Made by a program: the position numbers and the translations under genes. Below the pieces are notes generated by a model, which was not told the origin of the DNA, ran no database searches, and saw only the letters and a program-made list of their open reading frames with translations. A stretch of 64,000 bases of DNA from Streptomyces sp. MMG1533 (GTDB taxonomy: Bacteria; Actinomycetota; Actinomycetes; Streptomycetales; Streptomycetaceae): positions 61,167-125,166 of the forward strand of contig NZ_LGDG01000074.1 in NCBI RefSeq assembly GCF_001279775.1. The letters run 5' to 3'. Shown one piece after another: positions 1 to 9,791 of the stretch; position 1 is the first letter of the stretch, and each line of letters begins with the position of its first letter.

Positions 1-150
1 TACGAAGCCGCCGGGAAGCGCCCAGCGCCCCTGAAACGGCGGCTCACCCCTGCGTACCGCCAACGCACACAGGGCATGGCGACGCACGGTCAGCACGACC
101 AGGTCCACGGTGACGGCGAAGGGCGGAAAGGCTGACGGGTCGTAGGGCAT
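1..150 (-). CDS. NUDIX hydrolase, N-terminal part (runs off the window)
   Basis: The reverse strand reads 50 codons from an ATG at 150 to the window edge with no stop. The peptide begins MPYDPSAFPPFAVTVDLVVL and reaches FQGRWALPGGFV, which is the entry to a NUDIX box in NUDIX hydrolases and in NUDIX-type regulators. The gene lies downstream of, and on the same strand as, the debranching-like gene, 130 bp away. Only the N-terminus is visible, so hydrolase and NrtR-like regulator cannot be told apart. Confidence 0.75.
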   Translation of the reverse strand, partial: MPYDPSAFPPFAVTVDLVVLTVRRHALCALAVRRGEPPFQGRWALPGGFV

Positions 151-163
151 GCGGCGATCATAG

Positions 164-178
164 TCGTCTGCTTGACGA
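164..178. promoter_or_regulatory. Small dyad upstream of the NUDIX gene
   Basis: TCGTC and GACGA form a perfect 5-bp inverted repeat with a 5-bp spacer, 14 bp upstream of the NUDIX start. It may be an operator. The arms are short, so chance is not excluded. Confidence 0.3.
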
Positions 179-280
179 TAAACACTCCCTTCGTCGGCCG
201 CATCGGCGGCTGGTCCGCTTCGGTCCGGCCGGCATTCAGGAGGTGCTCCCACCTCTCGTCCGCCGGCATGTCGTACGAGG

Positions 281-2503
281 TCACACTCCCAGTTGGAGTC
301 CGTCAGCCGCCTCTTCGACCATGGCGAGGCCGAGCCGACTGACGCGCACGGAGAACGGAGCACCAGCGACGCGCAGCCCGGTCAGACTGATCTCCCCGAG
401 GGGTGCGCTGCGCATCGGGCGCAGCGTGACTGTCCCGGCTGGGGCATCTGGGCGGATCCCCGCGAGGGTGGTCAGCAGCAGGACCCCGGCGGCCGCAGCC
501 GTCGCCGAGGGGCGGCAGGCCGCCGGATGGGGAAGCGGCGCGCTCCCGTCGGTACGCTGCTCCCCCGCGTACATCTCGGGGAGCCGGTGACCGAAGGTCT
601 CGGCCGCCGCCAGTACGCCCCGCAGCAGCGAACCGGCCTCCTTCTCGTAGCCGGCCGTGGCCAGGCCCGCGACGGCGACCGCCGTCTCGTGGACCCGTAC
701 AGCACCGGCGCGATGGCCGAAGGGGTTGTATCCGGCCTCTTTCGCGCCCAGCCCCCGAAGGCCCCAGCCGGAGTCCATGGCCGGGCTCCCGAACAGTCTG
801 GCGAGTTGTTCGGTCTGTACCCGATCGAGCAACCCAGGTGCCTGCTCGCCCCCGCTCAGCAGCCCGGTGTCGAGCAGGTGGACGGCTGTGGCAGCGAGCT
901 GCGGAACGATGCGACCGTCCGGGCCACGGGCGGTCGCCGGCCGGCCACCACCGCGGTCCTCGATCCAGAAGTCCGCACGAAACGCCGCACGCTGCTCCCG
1001 GGACCACTGCCGCAGCTCGGTGGCGCCCGGCCTGCCGCACGCTTCGAGAAGCTCGGCACCGAGCAGGGCCGCGCGGTGGGCATGGGCCTGTGTCTCGCAG
1101 CGGACGGGCCCGTCTGGCTGCGGGTCGCACAGATATGTACCGTCCCCCACGGTTCTCCGCAGCCAGGCCAGACACCGCTCGGCCGTCGGCAGTAGCTCCT
1201 CCGTCTCATGTCGGGGAAGCCCCCACCTCCTGGCTTCCGCGAGGAGGACCGGGAAGAGCAGAGTCGCTTCCGTGCCCGTGCAACCGGGCGGCAGATGCAC
1301 CCCCGCGTCCCGTCTCGGCCCTGGGATCATGCCGGACTGCGCCCCGGCACCCGAGAGTTGGGAACGCGCGAGGGTACGCAGGGTGCCCGCCGCGAGCCCG
1401 GTACCGAGTGGCAGTGTCATCCGGGCCGCGGCGAGCGCCTCGGCCGGTGCCATCCCGCAGCGCCAAGGCGCTCCTGCCGCCAGGTGCGTGTCCGTGGGGT
1501 GCGCCGGGTCGCGCAGCAGCAGGGCCTGGAGGTCCTCGATACCGGTGTGCAGCAGAGCCCTGACTCCGGAGTGGTCGCCTGTCGCCCGTGCGGAAGCCAG
1601 CGGGCTCGTCGCCGCGCGCCCCACGGACCTGACGGGTCCCGCACCGTCCGGCCGTACCCGCAGTTCCACGCTCGCCGTGCCGCCCGGGGGCAGTTGGAAC
1701 TCCCAGCGCAGCAATCCTGCTGAGGCCAGGGCATCGGTGGGTGGTGGGTCGGCCGTGACCGATACGCTCCCGTCCTCGCAGGACCAGCGCAGGCCGGAGT
1801 CGTGGACGCTGGCGGGCAGTTCGGGCCCCGCCCGTCCGGACGCGATCGCGCCCAGGTCGGCCAGGTCGGTGCCGAGGGCCACCTCCATGGGCAGACGGAG
1901 CGGGCGGGGGGCCGCGCTGTGGAGCGTGATGCGCTCCGTGCCGTCCGCGTGACGCGTGCGTTCGACCACGACGTCCGGGTCCGGACCGGTGCCGGGGGAG
2001 GCTCGCAGGGTCCCCACGAAGCGTACGTGGTCCGCTGCCTTCGTCCGGGCCTGTACCGCGACCGGTTCGCGACCGGCGACACGAACCTGGCAGCGGGAGA
2101 GCACGCGCCGGCCTGCGCGATAGAAACCCTCCAGCCCGTGACCGGTCAGCTGTCCCTGATCCGAGGAGATGGCGAGACCCGGGAGCGCGACGCAGATGAG
2201 AGCGGTGTGGGCCGGCGGCAGGTCGGCAGAGCGGCGAGGGGGCGGCAGCGGGCTCGGGTGCGGCAGGTGGTGCCGTGGAGTGGGCGAAGTCGAGCGATGC
2301 GGGTGGGTGACGGTCGGGGGTGGGGACCAGTGCTGGGCTGGTGGCGGAGCGGGGCGTTGCGGCTGGGCCGTAGGCCGGGGCGGGTTCTGCTCCGCGGGTG
2401 CGGATGAGCGCCGCTCCGGAACCGCTCCTGGAGACGGCCCCCGGTTGGCCTGCCCCGCCGGCGGAGAGGGACGCCCCGAATCCAGACGCGGGTCGTCCCC
2501 CAT
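281..2503 (-). CDS. Glycogen debranching N-terminal domain protein (amylo-alpha-1,6-glucosidase-like)
   Basis: A protein of about 740 residues. The first 110 or so residues are a Pro/Arg-rich low-complexity stretch. A glycogen-debranching-type N-terminal beta domain follows (motifs such as GLEGFYRAGRRVLSRCQVRV and 'TDLADLGAI'), and then an alpha/alpha-barrel-like region rich in Trp and Arg (GLGAKEAGYNPFGHRAGAVR). The family acts on alpha-1,6 branches of glycogen or trehalose-linked glucans; the substrate here is unknown. The frame stays open upstream to a GTG at 3052 that overlaps the DUF4192 stop (GTGA), but that 180-residue extension looks unlike protein, so I prefer the ATG at 2503. No good ribosome-binding site supports either start. 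Confidence 0.7.
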   Translation of the reverse strand: MGDDPRLDSGRPSPPAGQANRGPSPGAVPERRSSAPAEQNPPRPTAQPQRPAPPPAQHWSPPPTVTHPHRSTSPTPRHHLPHPSPLPPPRRSADLPPAHTALICVALPGLAISSDQGQLTGHGLEGFYRAGRRVLSRCQVRVAGREPVAVQARTKAADHVRFVGTLRASPGTGPDPDVVVERTRHADGTERITLHSAAPRPLRLPMEVALGTDLADLGAIASGRAGPELPASVHDSGLRWSCEDGSVSVTADPPPTDALASAGLLRWEFQLPPGGTASVELRVRPDGAGPVRSVGRAATSPLASARATGDHSGVRALLHTGIEDLQALLLRDPAHPTDTHLAAGAPWRCGMAPAEALAAARMTLPLGTGLAAGTLRTLARSQLSGAGAQSGMIPGPRRDAGVHLPPGCTGTEATLLFPVLLAEARRWGLPRHETEELLPTAERCLAWLRRTVGDGTYLCDPQPDGPVRCETQAHAHRAALLGAELLEACGRPGATELRQWSREQRAAFRADFWIEDRGGGRPATARGPDGRIVPQLAATAVHLLDTGLLSGGEQAPGLLDRVQTEQLARLFGSPAMDSGWGLRGLGAKEAGYNPFGHRAGAVRVHETAVAVAGLATAGYEKEAGSLLRGVLAAAETFGHRLPEMYAGEQRTDGSAPLPHPAACRPSATAAAAGVLLLTTLAGIRPDAPAGTVTLRPMRSAPLGEISLTGLRVAGAPFSVRVSRLGLAMVEEAADGLQLGV

Positions 2504-3048
2504 CACCCATGCGACGCGCTCGGCGTCGCTCGGGACCGTCGGCTCGTACGTGTTCAAGGGCGCCACCTGCGCCGCTGGGCCGACGCCGCCCCGGGGCGGG
2601 GCGGAACTGCCGAGGACAGAGCTGTCGCCGGCGGCGGAGGGCGGAGTCGGCTGATGCAAGGCGGGGCTTCCTCTGCGCTCTGTGCGCCTGGGTCGTGTCG
2701 GCGCCGGGTACGGGGCTCCTGAGGGACAAGGGCGGTACGACGGCACCCGTCCTGGCGTTCCGCCACTCAGGTGAACGTGACGGACCTCTTCAGGGTCACG
2801 CCCACCGCCACGGAAGCCGACCAAATGGCGGCGGGGGCGAAGAGAGCAGACCCCGCGACGGCAGAACATCAGCCCAGTTACTCCCCCGTCTCCCATGCGG
2901 CCTCGCCCCGTTCCGCCGTGCCCGAGCCCTCCCCGAGCCGGCTCGCTCGCCACCCGGCGGCGGAGGGCGTGCCACACCCGCGTGCCGCCCTCGCACAGCC
3001 GAACGGCGAGGCCATGGAGTCGACCGCCGTCCCCTCTCCGGCGGTCAC

Positions 3049-4776
3049 TCACGCCTCCCCCTCGGCTTCATCGCCTCCGGGGCGGGCGCCGCGCCGATGC
3101 GTGCCCTCCTGGCCCGTGGGGCGCGGGTGCGGATTCTGCCTCCCCGACGGCCGTGGACGTGTACTGCCTGTCCGCGGAGCACCAGGACGCGTAGCACTCT
3201 TCGTCCGCTTGCGGGCGTGGGATCCATCCGTCCCCGAGGGGCGCCCTCCGGCGCCCGCGGGGTGAGGGCCGCCGGGCCGCGTCCGCCGACGGCGATGGGA
3301 GGCCTCCGCACCCGCTCCGCCGGCCCCCGACCCGTTCTGCGACGCCGGAGGTTCCCCGGCACCGGTCACGTGCTGCAGCGTCGAAGTTCCACCAATACCG
3401 GTGATGTCCCCCGGCGTCGGCGCCACCATTTCCCGCCGCGTCGAGGATTCGGCTCCCCTCTCGCTGGCCCCTCCTCCGACTCCCCCGGCTCCCCCGGCTC
3501 CCGCCGCCGCACGCGCCATGCGCGCCTCGCGTTCCGCGCGCAGACAGCGGCGGATGGACTCAGGGTCCAGGCCCTCGTTGCAGGCCTGGTGCAGGAGGCG
3601 GGCGAAGAGGTAATCGGGATCAGCACCCAGGGCCATGGCCATGGCTTCCCGGGCCTCGATGTCGTCACCGGCCGACCAGGCGACCCACCCGACGAGGGTG
3701 AGCGGGGCAGCCGCATGCTCGCCGTACGGCCCGACACAACGGCGGGCCAAGGCTCGCCAGAGACGCAGCGCCGGGCCGGCCTCGTGGCCCTCCATCCATT
3801 CGGCCGCACGATCGCGGGTCGCGCGGTCCTGCAGGCCGAGGATCAGGAGGGCCGCTTCCTCGTGTCCGAGCAGTTCGTCGTCACGCAGGTCCGCCTGGAG
3901 CCTGCCGGAGACGGGCGGCGCTTCGGCGAACCGTGCCACGACCCGCTCGGCGAGCGCCATCGTCTCCTCGGCCACGTCTGCCCGGTTCGCCTCGTCGAGC
4001 ATCCTGGGGATCTGCGCCATGCTCGTGGTGTCCAGGGCGACCTCCTGCTCCAGTGCGGCAGCGGTCTCCCAGGGCAGCAGCCTGCCCCGCAACTCGCCCA
4101 GCGTGCCGCGCACTTGAAGCCCCGCGTAGGTCGCTGCGGCGGCCAGCACGGAGGTGCCGGGCAGCCCCATCGGCAGCCCTCCGGGGGGACAGCATCCCTC
4201 GCTCGGGCAGCAGTACGACCAGAAACGGCCGTCTGAGATACACAGCGCCTCGATGACGGGCACGTCGAGTCGGCCGCACTCAGTGCGCAGCAACCCGGCG
4301 AGCCGGGCCAGCCGTCCCATGACCTGCTGCCCCGTCTCGCCCTTGCCCGGTTCCTGGCAGAGGTAGGCCACCATCTGCTCGGGCTTGGCACCCCTGCGCT
4401 CGCTGCCCGTGATCAGGCCGTGGGCCAACTGCCGGGCCGCGGACTCCCAGTCGTCACCGCTCGCCGGAATGCCGAGCCGGGCACGTCCACCGAACCGGCC
4501 GCGACCGCCTCGGTCGTGCAGGGCGACCAGGACGATGCTGTCCTCGGGGCGGTACCCGAGCAGGTACGGCAGCGCGTCGGCCAGTTCCGCCGGCGTACGC
4601 AGGGTGACCTGATGGTCGCCTCCGTGAGCGTCGTACGTCACGCACTCGACGTGCTCACCGGCTGCGTCAGCGAGCCGCCCGCCGTCCACGCCAGGGGCTT
4701 CATGCCGCTCATATCCGTCTGAGCCATCAATGTTGCCGTTCTCGGAGGATCCAGTCGTTTCGCTGTGATTCGTCAT
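3049..4776 (-). CDS. DUF4192 domain protein
   Basis: A 575-residue protein starting MTNHSETTG. Residues about 45-420 look like DUF4192, with the opening 'LRTPAELADALPYLLGYRPE', which is typical of this actinobacterial family, and a Cys-rich YCCPSEGCCPPGG segment. The last 130 residues are a Gly/Ala/Arg/Pro-rich, probably disordered tail. The molecular function is unknown. It is divergent from the RecQ-like gene with 154 bp between them. Its TGA overlaps a GTG of the downstream frame, which would allow translational coupling if that GTG is used. Confidence 0.8.
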   Translation of the reverse strand: MTNHSETTGSSENGNIDGSDGYERHEAPGVDGGRLADAAGEHVECVTYDAHGGDHQVTLRTPAELADALPYLLGYRPEDSIVLVALHDRGGRGRFGGRARLGIPASGDDWESAARQLAHGLITGSERRGAKPEQMVAYLCQEPGKGETGQQVMGRLARLAGLLRTECGRLDVPVIEALCISDGRFWSYCCPSEGCCPPGGLPMGLPGTSVLAAAATYAGLQVRGTLGELRGRLLPWETAAALEQEVALDTTSMAQIPRMLDEANRADVAEETMALAERVVARFAEAPPVSGRLQADLRDDELLGHEEAALLILGLQDRATRDRAAEWMEGHEAGPALRLWRALARRCVGPYGEHAAAPLTLVGWVAWSAGDDIEAREAMAMALGADPDYLFARLLHQACNEGLDPESIRRCLRAEREARMARAAAGAGGAGGVGGGASERGAESSTRREMVAPTPGDITGIGGTSTLQHVTGAGEPPASQNGSGAGGAGAEASHRRRRTRPGGPHPAGAGGRPSGTDGSHARKRTKSATRPGAPRTGSTRPRPSGRQNPHPRPTGQEGTHRRGARPGGDEAEGEA

Positions 4777-4930
4777 GCGCAGACGATCTCGCGGATCACC
4801 AGATTCCGCTTTGCCCTGTGGATAAGTCCGATCAGGGACACGCCAACCCGGACTCGCATGCCTGGTGACGCTACGGAACTCCAGCCGCCCGGTCCGGCGC
4901 GCGGCCCGGCTGTCAGTGGGGTCCTGTTGT

Positions 4931-7111
4931 ATGGGACGCATGACGCACACGAGCAACGCGGAATTGCGCGCGGCGGCCGATGCGGTCCTCACCCGACTTG
5001 TCGGGGACGGCACCGGACCGGCCCGACTGCGCGAGGACCAGTGGCGGGCGATCGAGGCACTGGTGGCGGACAAGCGCCGGGCCCTCGTCGTGCAGCGCAC
5101 GGGCTGGGGCAAGTCTGCGGTGTACTTCGTGGCGACCGCCCTGCTGCGCGAGCGCGGCGCGGGACCGACCGTCATCGTCTCTCCGCTGCTCGCGCTCATG
5201 CGCAACCAGGTAAGCGCGGCCGCACGCGCCGGCATCCACGCCCGGACCATCAACTCCTCCAACACCGAGGAGTGGGAGACCGTCCAGGCCGAGGTCGCCG
5301 CAGGCTCGGTCGACGTGCTGCTGGTGAGCCCGGAGCGGCTCAACAACCCGGACTTCCGCGACAACGTCCTGCCCGAGCTGGCCGCCGCCACCGGGCTCCT
5401 CGTCGTCGACGAAGCCCACTGCATCTCCGACTGGGGCCATGACTTCCGCCCCGATTACCGGCGGCTGCGCACCATGCTCGCCGACCTCCCGCCCGGCGTT
5501 CCGGTGCTCGCGACCACCGCCACCGCCAACGCACGGGTCACCGCCGACGTGGCCGAACAGCTGGGCACGGGTTCGGGCTCGGACGCGTTGGTGCTGCGCG
5601 GGCCGCTGGACCGCGAGAGCCTCAGCCTGGGGGTTCTCCAGCTGCCCGACGCGGCCCACAGGCTTGCTTGGCTCGCCGATCACCTGGGTGACCTGCCGGG
5701 TTCCGGGATCATCTACACCCTCACGGTCGCCGCGGCCGAGGAGGTCACCGCATTTCTACGGCAGTGCGGTCACACCGTCGCCTCCTATACGGGAAAGACG
5801 GAGAACGCCGAACGGCAGCAGGCCGAGGAAGCCCTCCTCGCGAACCAGGTCAAGGCGCTCGTGGCCACGTCCGCACTCGGCATGGGATTCGACAAGCCCG
5901 ATCTCGGGTTCGTCGTCCACCTCGGTTCGCCCTCCTCCCCCATCGCGTACTACCAGCAGGTGGGCCGTGCCGGCCGCGGCGTCGAACACGCCGAAGTCCT
6001 CCTTCTGCCGGGCCGTGAGGATGAAGCGATCTGGGCCTATTTCGCTTCCGTCGCGTTCCCGCCCGAGGAAGCCGTCCGTCGCACGCTCGACGTCCTCGCA
6101 CAAGCGGACCGGCCCTTGTCGCTGCCCGCGCTCGAACCCCTCGTGGAGCTGAACCGCACCCGGCTGGAAACCATGCTCAAGGTCCTCGACGTGGATGGCG
6201 CCGTCCATCGCGTCAAGGGCGGCTGGGTCGCCACCGGCACCCCTTGGTCGTACGACACCGAGCGGTACGCCTGGGTTGCCAAGCAGCGAGCCGCCGAGCA
6301 GCAGGCCATGCGCGACTACGCCACCACGAGCGGCTGCCGCATGGAGTTCCTGAGGCAACAGCTGGACGACGAGGAGGCGGCCTCCTGCGGCCGCTGCGAC
6401 AACTGCGCCGGTCCTCGATTCACGGCCGCCGTGTCTCCGGCCGCCCTGGACACCGCAGGCGGCTCGCTCACGCGCGCGGGTGTCGTGGTGGACCCCCGCA
6501 AGATGTGGCCGACCGGACTCCCGGCCATCGGCGTCAACCTCAAGGGCCGTATCCCGCCCGGGGAACAAGCCACCCCGGGCCGGGCGCTGGGCCGACTCTC
6601 CGACATCGGCTGGGGCAACCGGCTCCGCCCCCTGCTCGCGCCCCACACTCCGGACGCCCCCGCCCCCGACGACGTGATGAACGCCGTCGTGACCGTACTG
6701 GCCGACTGGGCAAAGGCACCGGACGGCTGGGCGTCCGACACGAAGGACGCGCCGCCCCGTCCCATCGGCGTGGTCACCATGCCCTCGCGCACGAGGCCGC
6801 AGTTGATCCAGTCGCTCGGCAGTCGAATCTCCGCGGTCGGTCGCCTCCCCCTGCTGGGCTCCCTGGAGTACACCGACCACGCGGCCGATCTCTCCCTGCC
6901 CCGCTCCAACAGCGCCCAACGCCTGCGTGCCCTCGAGGGAGCACTCGTCATCCCCCCTCAGCTGCAGGAGGCACTCCATGCCGCGCAGGGGCCCGTGTTG
7001 CTCGTGGACGACGTGACCGAGACCGGCTGGACCCTCGCGGTCGCCGCCCGCCTGCTCCTGCGGTCCGGTGCACAGGGGGTGTTGCCACTGGTCCTGGCGG
7101 TACGCGGCTGA
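4931..7111 (+). CDS. RecQ-family ATP-dependent DNA helicase with phosphoribosyltransferase-like C-terminus
   Basis: About 726 residues. Visible helicase motifs are Walker A RTGWGKS (Lys about 61), the DEAH box [19 protein letters not shown] (about 157-175) and motif [10 protein letters not shown] (about 341). A zinc-binding set follows: one Cys near 467, then CGRCDNC near 485. After this the protein does not carry an ordinary RQC/HRDC end. Instead residues about 560-726 resemble a ComF/PRTase-type fold with a PRPP-loop-like [13 protein letters not shown] near 690. RecQ proteins unwind 3'-tailed and forked DNA. The ATG at 4931 is chosen over the upstream frame because the protein-like sequence begins there; the ATG at 4940 is equally possible. 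No SOS box is visible upstream. Confidence 0.85.
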   Translation: MGRMTHTSNAELRAAADAVLTRLVGDGTGPARLREDQWRAIEALVADKRRALVVQRTGWGKSAVYFVATALLRERGAGPTVIVSPLLALMRNQVSAAARAGIHARTINSSNTEEWETVQAEVAAGSVDVLLVSPERLNNPDFRDNVLPELAAATGLLVVDEAHCISDWGHDFRPDYRRLRTMLADLPPGVPVLATTATANARVTADVAEQLGTGSGSDALVLRGPLDRESLSLGVLQLPDAAHRLAWLADHLGDLPGSGIIYTLTVAAAEEVTAFLRQCGHTVASYTGKTENAERQQAEEALLANQVKALVATSALGMGFDKPDLGFVVHLGSPSSPIAYYQQVGRAGRGVEHAEVLLLPGREDEAIWAYFASVAFPPEEAVRRTLDVLAQADRPLSLPALEPLVELNRTRLETMLKVLDVDGAVHRVKGGWVATGTPWSYDTERYAWVAKQRAAEQQAMRDYATTSGCRMEFLRQQLDDEEAASCGRCDNCAGPRFTAAVSPAALDTAGGSLTRAGVVVDPRKMWPTGLPAIGVNLKGRIPPGEQATPGRALGRLSDIGWGNRLRPLLAPHTPDAPAPDDVMNAVVTVLADWAKAPDGWASDTKDAPPRPIGVVTMPSRTRPQLIQSLGSRISAVGRLPLLGSLEYTDHAADLSLPRSNSAQRLRALEGALVIPPQLQEALHAAQGPVLLVDDVTETGWTLAVAARLLLRSGAQGVLPLVLAVRG

Positions 7112-7393
7112 GTACGTGTGAGAGGCCCGACAGACCTGCGACGCCGCACGAGCGTGTCGTGCTCGAACGTCCCCTGCGTCGTCTCGCGGAACACCGGGTA
7201 GGGATATACGACGCTAACCGCCTGAAAAGGTTCGGTAGGCCCAATTGCTCGTTGCCGCAACCAAGTTCGACAGGAAGAATTGAAGTCCGCTCCCCGCACG
7301 GCTCGTCCGTGATCAGGTAGGGCTCTGCTGCGGTGCGCGCTCCCCCGAATCCGACCCCGCCCGCAGTGTGGGCGCGTAGCCGAAGGGAGGACC
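7112..7393. other. Intergenic region, no gene supported
   Basis: This is 282 bp between the RecQ-like gene and the next ORF. It contains a locally A/T-richer patch around 7200-7285 that probably carries the downstream promoter. I see no convincing hairpin, leader peptide or operator. Confidence 0.4.
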
Positions 7394-8029
7394 GTGACCT
7401 TCGGATTCACTCCGTCCTCCGCGGCGTCGACGTCGTCGCCTGCCGACCTGTCCGCCGCATCCGCCAACCCTCTGGCCCGCATGCTCGAACCCGCGGAGTG
7501 GGCCGCCGCCGGAATCCCCCTGCTGCGCAATCCCCGCGAGGTCGTCAGCGGGCTGCACACCCGGCACCGACCCAAGCCGGCGACCGCGATCGTGGCGGTC
7601 CTCGACCCGGACGAGCGACTGCGGGCGAGCGCCTCGTTCACCCGCCGCCCGGCATCGGCGGACGGCTGGATGTCCCGCAATGTGCTGCTTGCCCAACTGC
7701 GCCGGGTGATCCCGCACGACCTGCGGCGCCGCACACCGGTGCGCACCGCCGTGCTGCTCTACTGCCGCGAGGGCGACGCGCGTTGGACGGAGGAGGACGG
7801 CGCGTGGATGTGGGGACTGCGTGACGCCTGCACCCTGCACGGGCTGCGCTGCGGGGCGTACATCACGCTGACCCGGGACGGCTGGCAGGTCCTCGGCGAG
7901 GGTCGAGGCGGACGCCGCCCGAACGTGGACTCGACACCGGAGCCCTTCGCCACGTCCGAGGCGCCGCTCCCGCTGCCGCGCACGGGCGGCGCCGTCTCGG
8001 AGGTCCTGCGCCGCGCGGCGGCCCGCTGA
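7394..8029 (+). CDS. Conserved hypothetical protein
   Basis: A 211-residue protein starting at GTG, with an excellent ribosome-binding site (GGGAGG, 3 bp before the start). I do not recognise a named domain. Residues 30-160 look folded (for example TAIVAVLDPDERLRASASF and DGAWMWGLRDACTLHGLRCG). The N-terminus is Ser/Ala-rich and the C-terminus is Pro/Arg-rich. It has no signal peptide or membrane segment. It is co-directional with the RecQ-like gene but has its own 282-bp upstream region. Confidence 0.75.
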   Translation: MTFGFTPSSAASTSSPADLSAASANPLARMLEPAEWAAAGIPLLRNPREVVSGLHTRHRPKPATAIVAVLDPDERLRASASFTRRPASADGWMSRNVLLAQLRRVIPHDLRRRTPVRTAVLLYCREGDARWTEEDGAWMWGLRDACTLHGLRCGAYITLTRDGWQVLGEGRGGRRPNVDSTPEPFATSEAPLPLPRTGGAVSEVLRRAAAR

Positions 8030-8232
8030 CACGGGCCGAGCCTTTGCACGCGGGCATCGTGCCGTATCCACAAGGCGTCATGGGCATTCGCCGCACGCAG
8101 CCGAGTCCGTACATCAACTCGGAGCACTGGTACGGCGAACAGCCCGACCGTACGACGGACAGCAACGGCGCGACCGAGCCTCGCACTGCGCGCCACCGAG
8201 TGGACGCAGGCACGACGAAAAAGTCACCGTGC

Positions 8233-8254
8233 AGGTGCCGCCTGGGCGGCACCT
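8233..8254. terminator. Bidirectional hairpin terminator
   Basis: AGGTGCCG and CGGCACCT form a perfect 8-bp stem around a 6-nt loop. T runs follow on the plus strand, and on the minus strand a TTTTT lies about 15 nt downstream. It sits between two convergent genes. Confidence 0.7.
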
Positions 8255-8294
8255 TTCGTCACCCCCGGCGTCCCCCGGACGTACCGGACGCAGC

Positions 8295-8939
8295 TCAGGC
8301 GCCAGTGCCTAGTACCGAGTTGATCTGCTGCGGGTCGCCGCAGACGATCAGCAGGGCACCGGCCCGGGCATGGGCGAGCGGCAGTGCATCGGCCACCGCA
8401 TCGGGGCCGCCATTGACGGCGACCACGACCACGGGACGGGATGCGGCGCGGGAAGCCACGGCGGCGTCGGTGTAGAAGACGTCGTCGGCAGCGTCATGCT
8501 GCGCCCAGTACGACGCTTCACCGAAGGACAGCTCATGGACGGCCCACGGGTGCTGTTCGCCGGTGGTGATCACCAGCACGTCACCGGGAGCGCGCCCCGA
8601 GTCCAGCAGCAGGTCGACGGCTTCTTCGGCAGCATCGAGCGCACCCTCGGCGGAAGCCGGGATCAGCTGGATCTGCGGGGTCACCGCGGCCGGAGCGGCG
8701 GCGACGGGGGTGACAGGGCCCGACGATCCGGGCTTGGCCACGGCCACGGCCACGTCGCGCGGCGCATGTTGCACCGGCGCCGCGGGCCGCAGCGGGCCGG
8801 GGCGAGCGGGGCGCGGATGAGCCGCGGGGCGGGGGCCGGGTACAGGACGAGGGGTCGGCGCGGTACGGCCGCTGGCCGGAGTGGCGCGGGGACCCTGGGC
8901 ACTCTCGTGAATCTGAGGCTCCTCGGGAATGAGAGGCAT
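8295..8939 (-). CDS. Hypothetical protein with Pro/Ala-rich N-terminus and a helicase-C-terminal-like domain
   Basis: A 214-residue protein. Residues 1-95 are low-complexity Pro/Arg/Ala. Residues about 105-210 look folded: AVDLLLDSGRAPGDVLVIT, then 'ADDVFYTDAAVASRAASR', and an end 'LIVCGDPQQINSVLG' that resembles the last strand and 'GDPxQ' turn of UvrD-type helicase C-terminal domains. There is no Walker A, so it is not a complete helicase. It lies just downstream of rnhB on the same strand (68 bp). The start at ATG 8939 is not backed by a strong ribosome-binding site, and an ATG near 8990 in the same frame is possible. Confidence 0.6.
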   Translation of the reverse strand: MPLIPEEPQIHESAQGPRATPASGRTAPTPRPVPGPRPAAHPRPARPGPLRPAAPVQHAPRDVAVAVAKPGSSGPVTPVAAAPAAVTPQIQLIPASAEGALDAAEEAVDLLLDSGRAPGDVLVITTGEQHPWAVHELSFGEASYWAQHDAADDVFYTDAAVASRAASRPVVVVAVNGGPDAVADALPLAHARAGALLIVCGDPQQINSVLGTGA

Positions 8940-9007
8940 GAGCTGATATTTATCAAACGTTGGTACGGCTCGCGTCGGCGGGTGGCACATGAGTGCGAGC
9001 GGAACCG

Positions 9008-9709
9008 TCAGAAATCGAAGCCGAGCTGGCCCTCGATCTCCGGAACGCTTCCATCCGCCCAGCTGCGGACCTTCTTGAGGTGCCGCCACTGAGGCAGCGC
9101 ATCAAGATACGCCCACGACAACCGGTGGTACGGGGTGGGGCCCCGCTCCTCCAGTGCGGCCTTGTGCACGGGCGACGGATACCCGGCGTTGGCCGCAAAA
9201 GCGAAGTCTGCATGGTCGACACCCAGTTCGGCCATCATTTTGTCGCGCTGAACCTTGGCGATCACAGAGGCCGCCGCGACGGCCACGCACGACCTGTCGC
9301 CCTTGATCACCGTGCGAACCTTCCAGGGTGTGCCGAGATAGTCGTGCTTCCCGTCGAGGATCACCGCGTCGGGACGGACGGGCAGGGCGTCCAAGGCGCG
9401 CACCGCCGCGAGCCGCAGAGCTGCCGTCATACCCATCTGGTCGATCTCCTCCGGAGAGGCGTGCCCCAGGGCGTACGACGTCACCCACTTCACCAACTCC
9501 TGGGCGAGCTCCGTGCGCCGCTTGACGCTGAGCAGCTTGGAGTCGGTGAGACCTTCGGGTGGCCGACGCAGTCCGGTGATCGCCGCGCAGACGGTGACGG
9601 GGCCGGCCCAAGCGCCGCGCCCCACCTCGTCGACACCGGCAATGACCTTCGCTCCGGTCGTGGCGCGGAGTGAGCGCTCGACGGTGTGAGTAGGCGGTTC
9701 GTACGGCAT
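9008..9709 (-). CDS. rnhB: Ribonuclease HII
   Basis: A 233-residue enzyme that cuts the RNA strand of RNA-DNA hybrids and single misincorporated ribonucleotides. The catalytic pair Asp27-Glu28 is seen in [17 protein letters not shown]. The later acidic residues are in [10 protein letters not shown] and '[20 protein letters not shown]'. The [18 protein letters not shown] tail is typical of bacterial RNase HII. Length and start match the family. It is the first gene of a short minus-strand pair with the hypothetical gene that follows. Confidence 0.95.
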   Translation of the reverse strand: MPYEPPTHTVERSLRATTGAKVIAGVDEVGRGAWAGPVTVCAAITGLRRPPEGLTDSKLLSVKRRTELAQELVKWVTSYALGHASPEEIDQMGMTAALRLAAVRALDALPVRPDAVILDGKHDYLGTPWKVRTVIKGDRSCVAVAAASVIAKVQRDKMMAELGVDHADFAFAANAGYPSPVHKAALEERGPTPYHRLSWAYLDALPQWRHLKKVRSWADGSVPEIEGQLGFDF

Positions 9710-9791
9710 GGCGCCCTTAGCCTACGCCGCCCGGATCACCCTCCGACACCCCGGTTTCCCCGAAGGGCTTCACAGGCACCGCGAACGTCGC

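Noticed and set aside
8044..8475. A 143-codon plus-strand frame
   Set aside because: It crosses the terminator at 8233-8254 and runs antisense into the next gene; composition is not protein-like.
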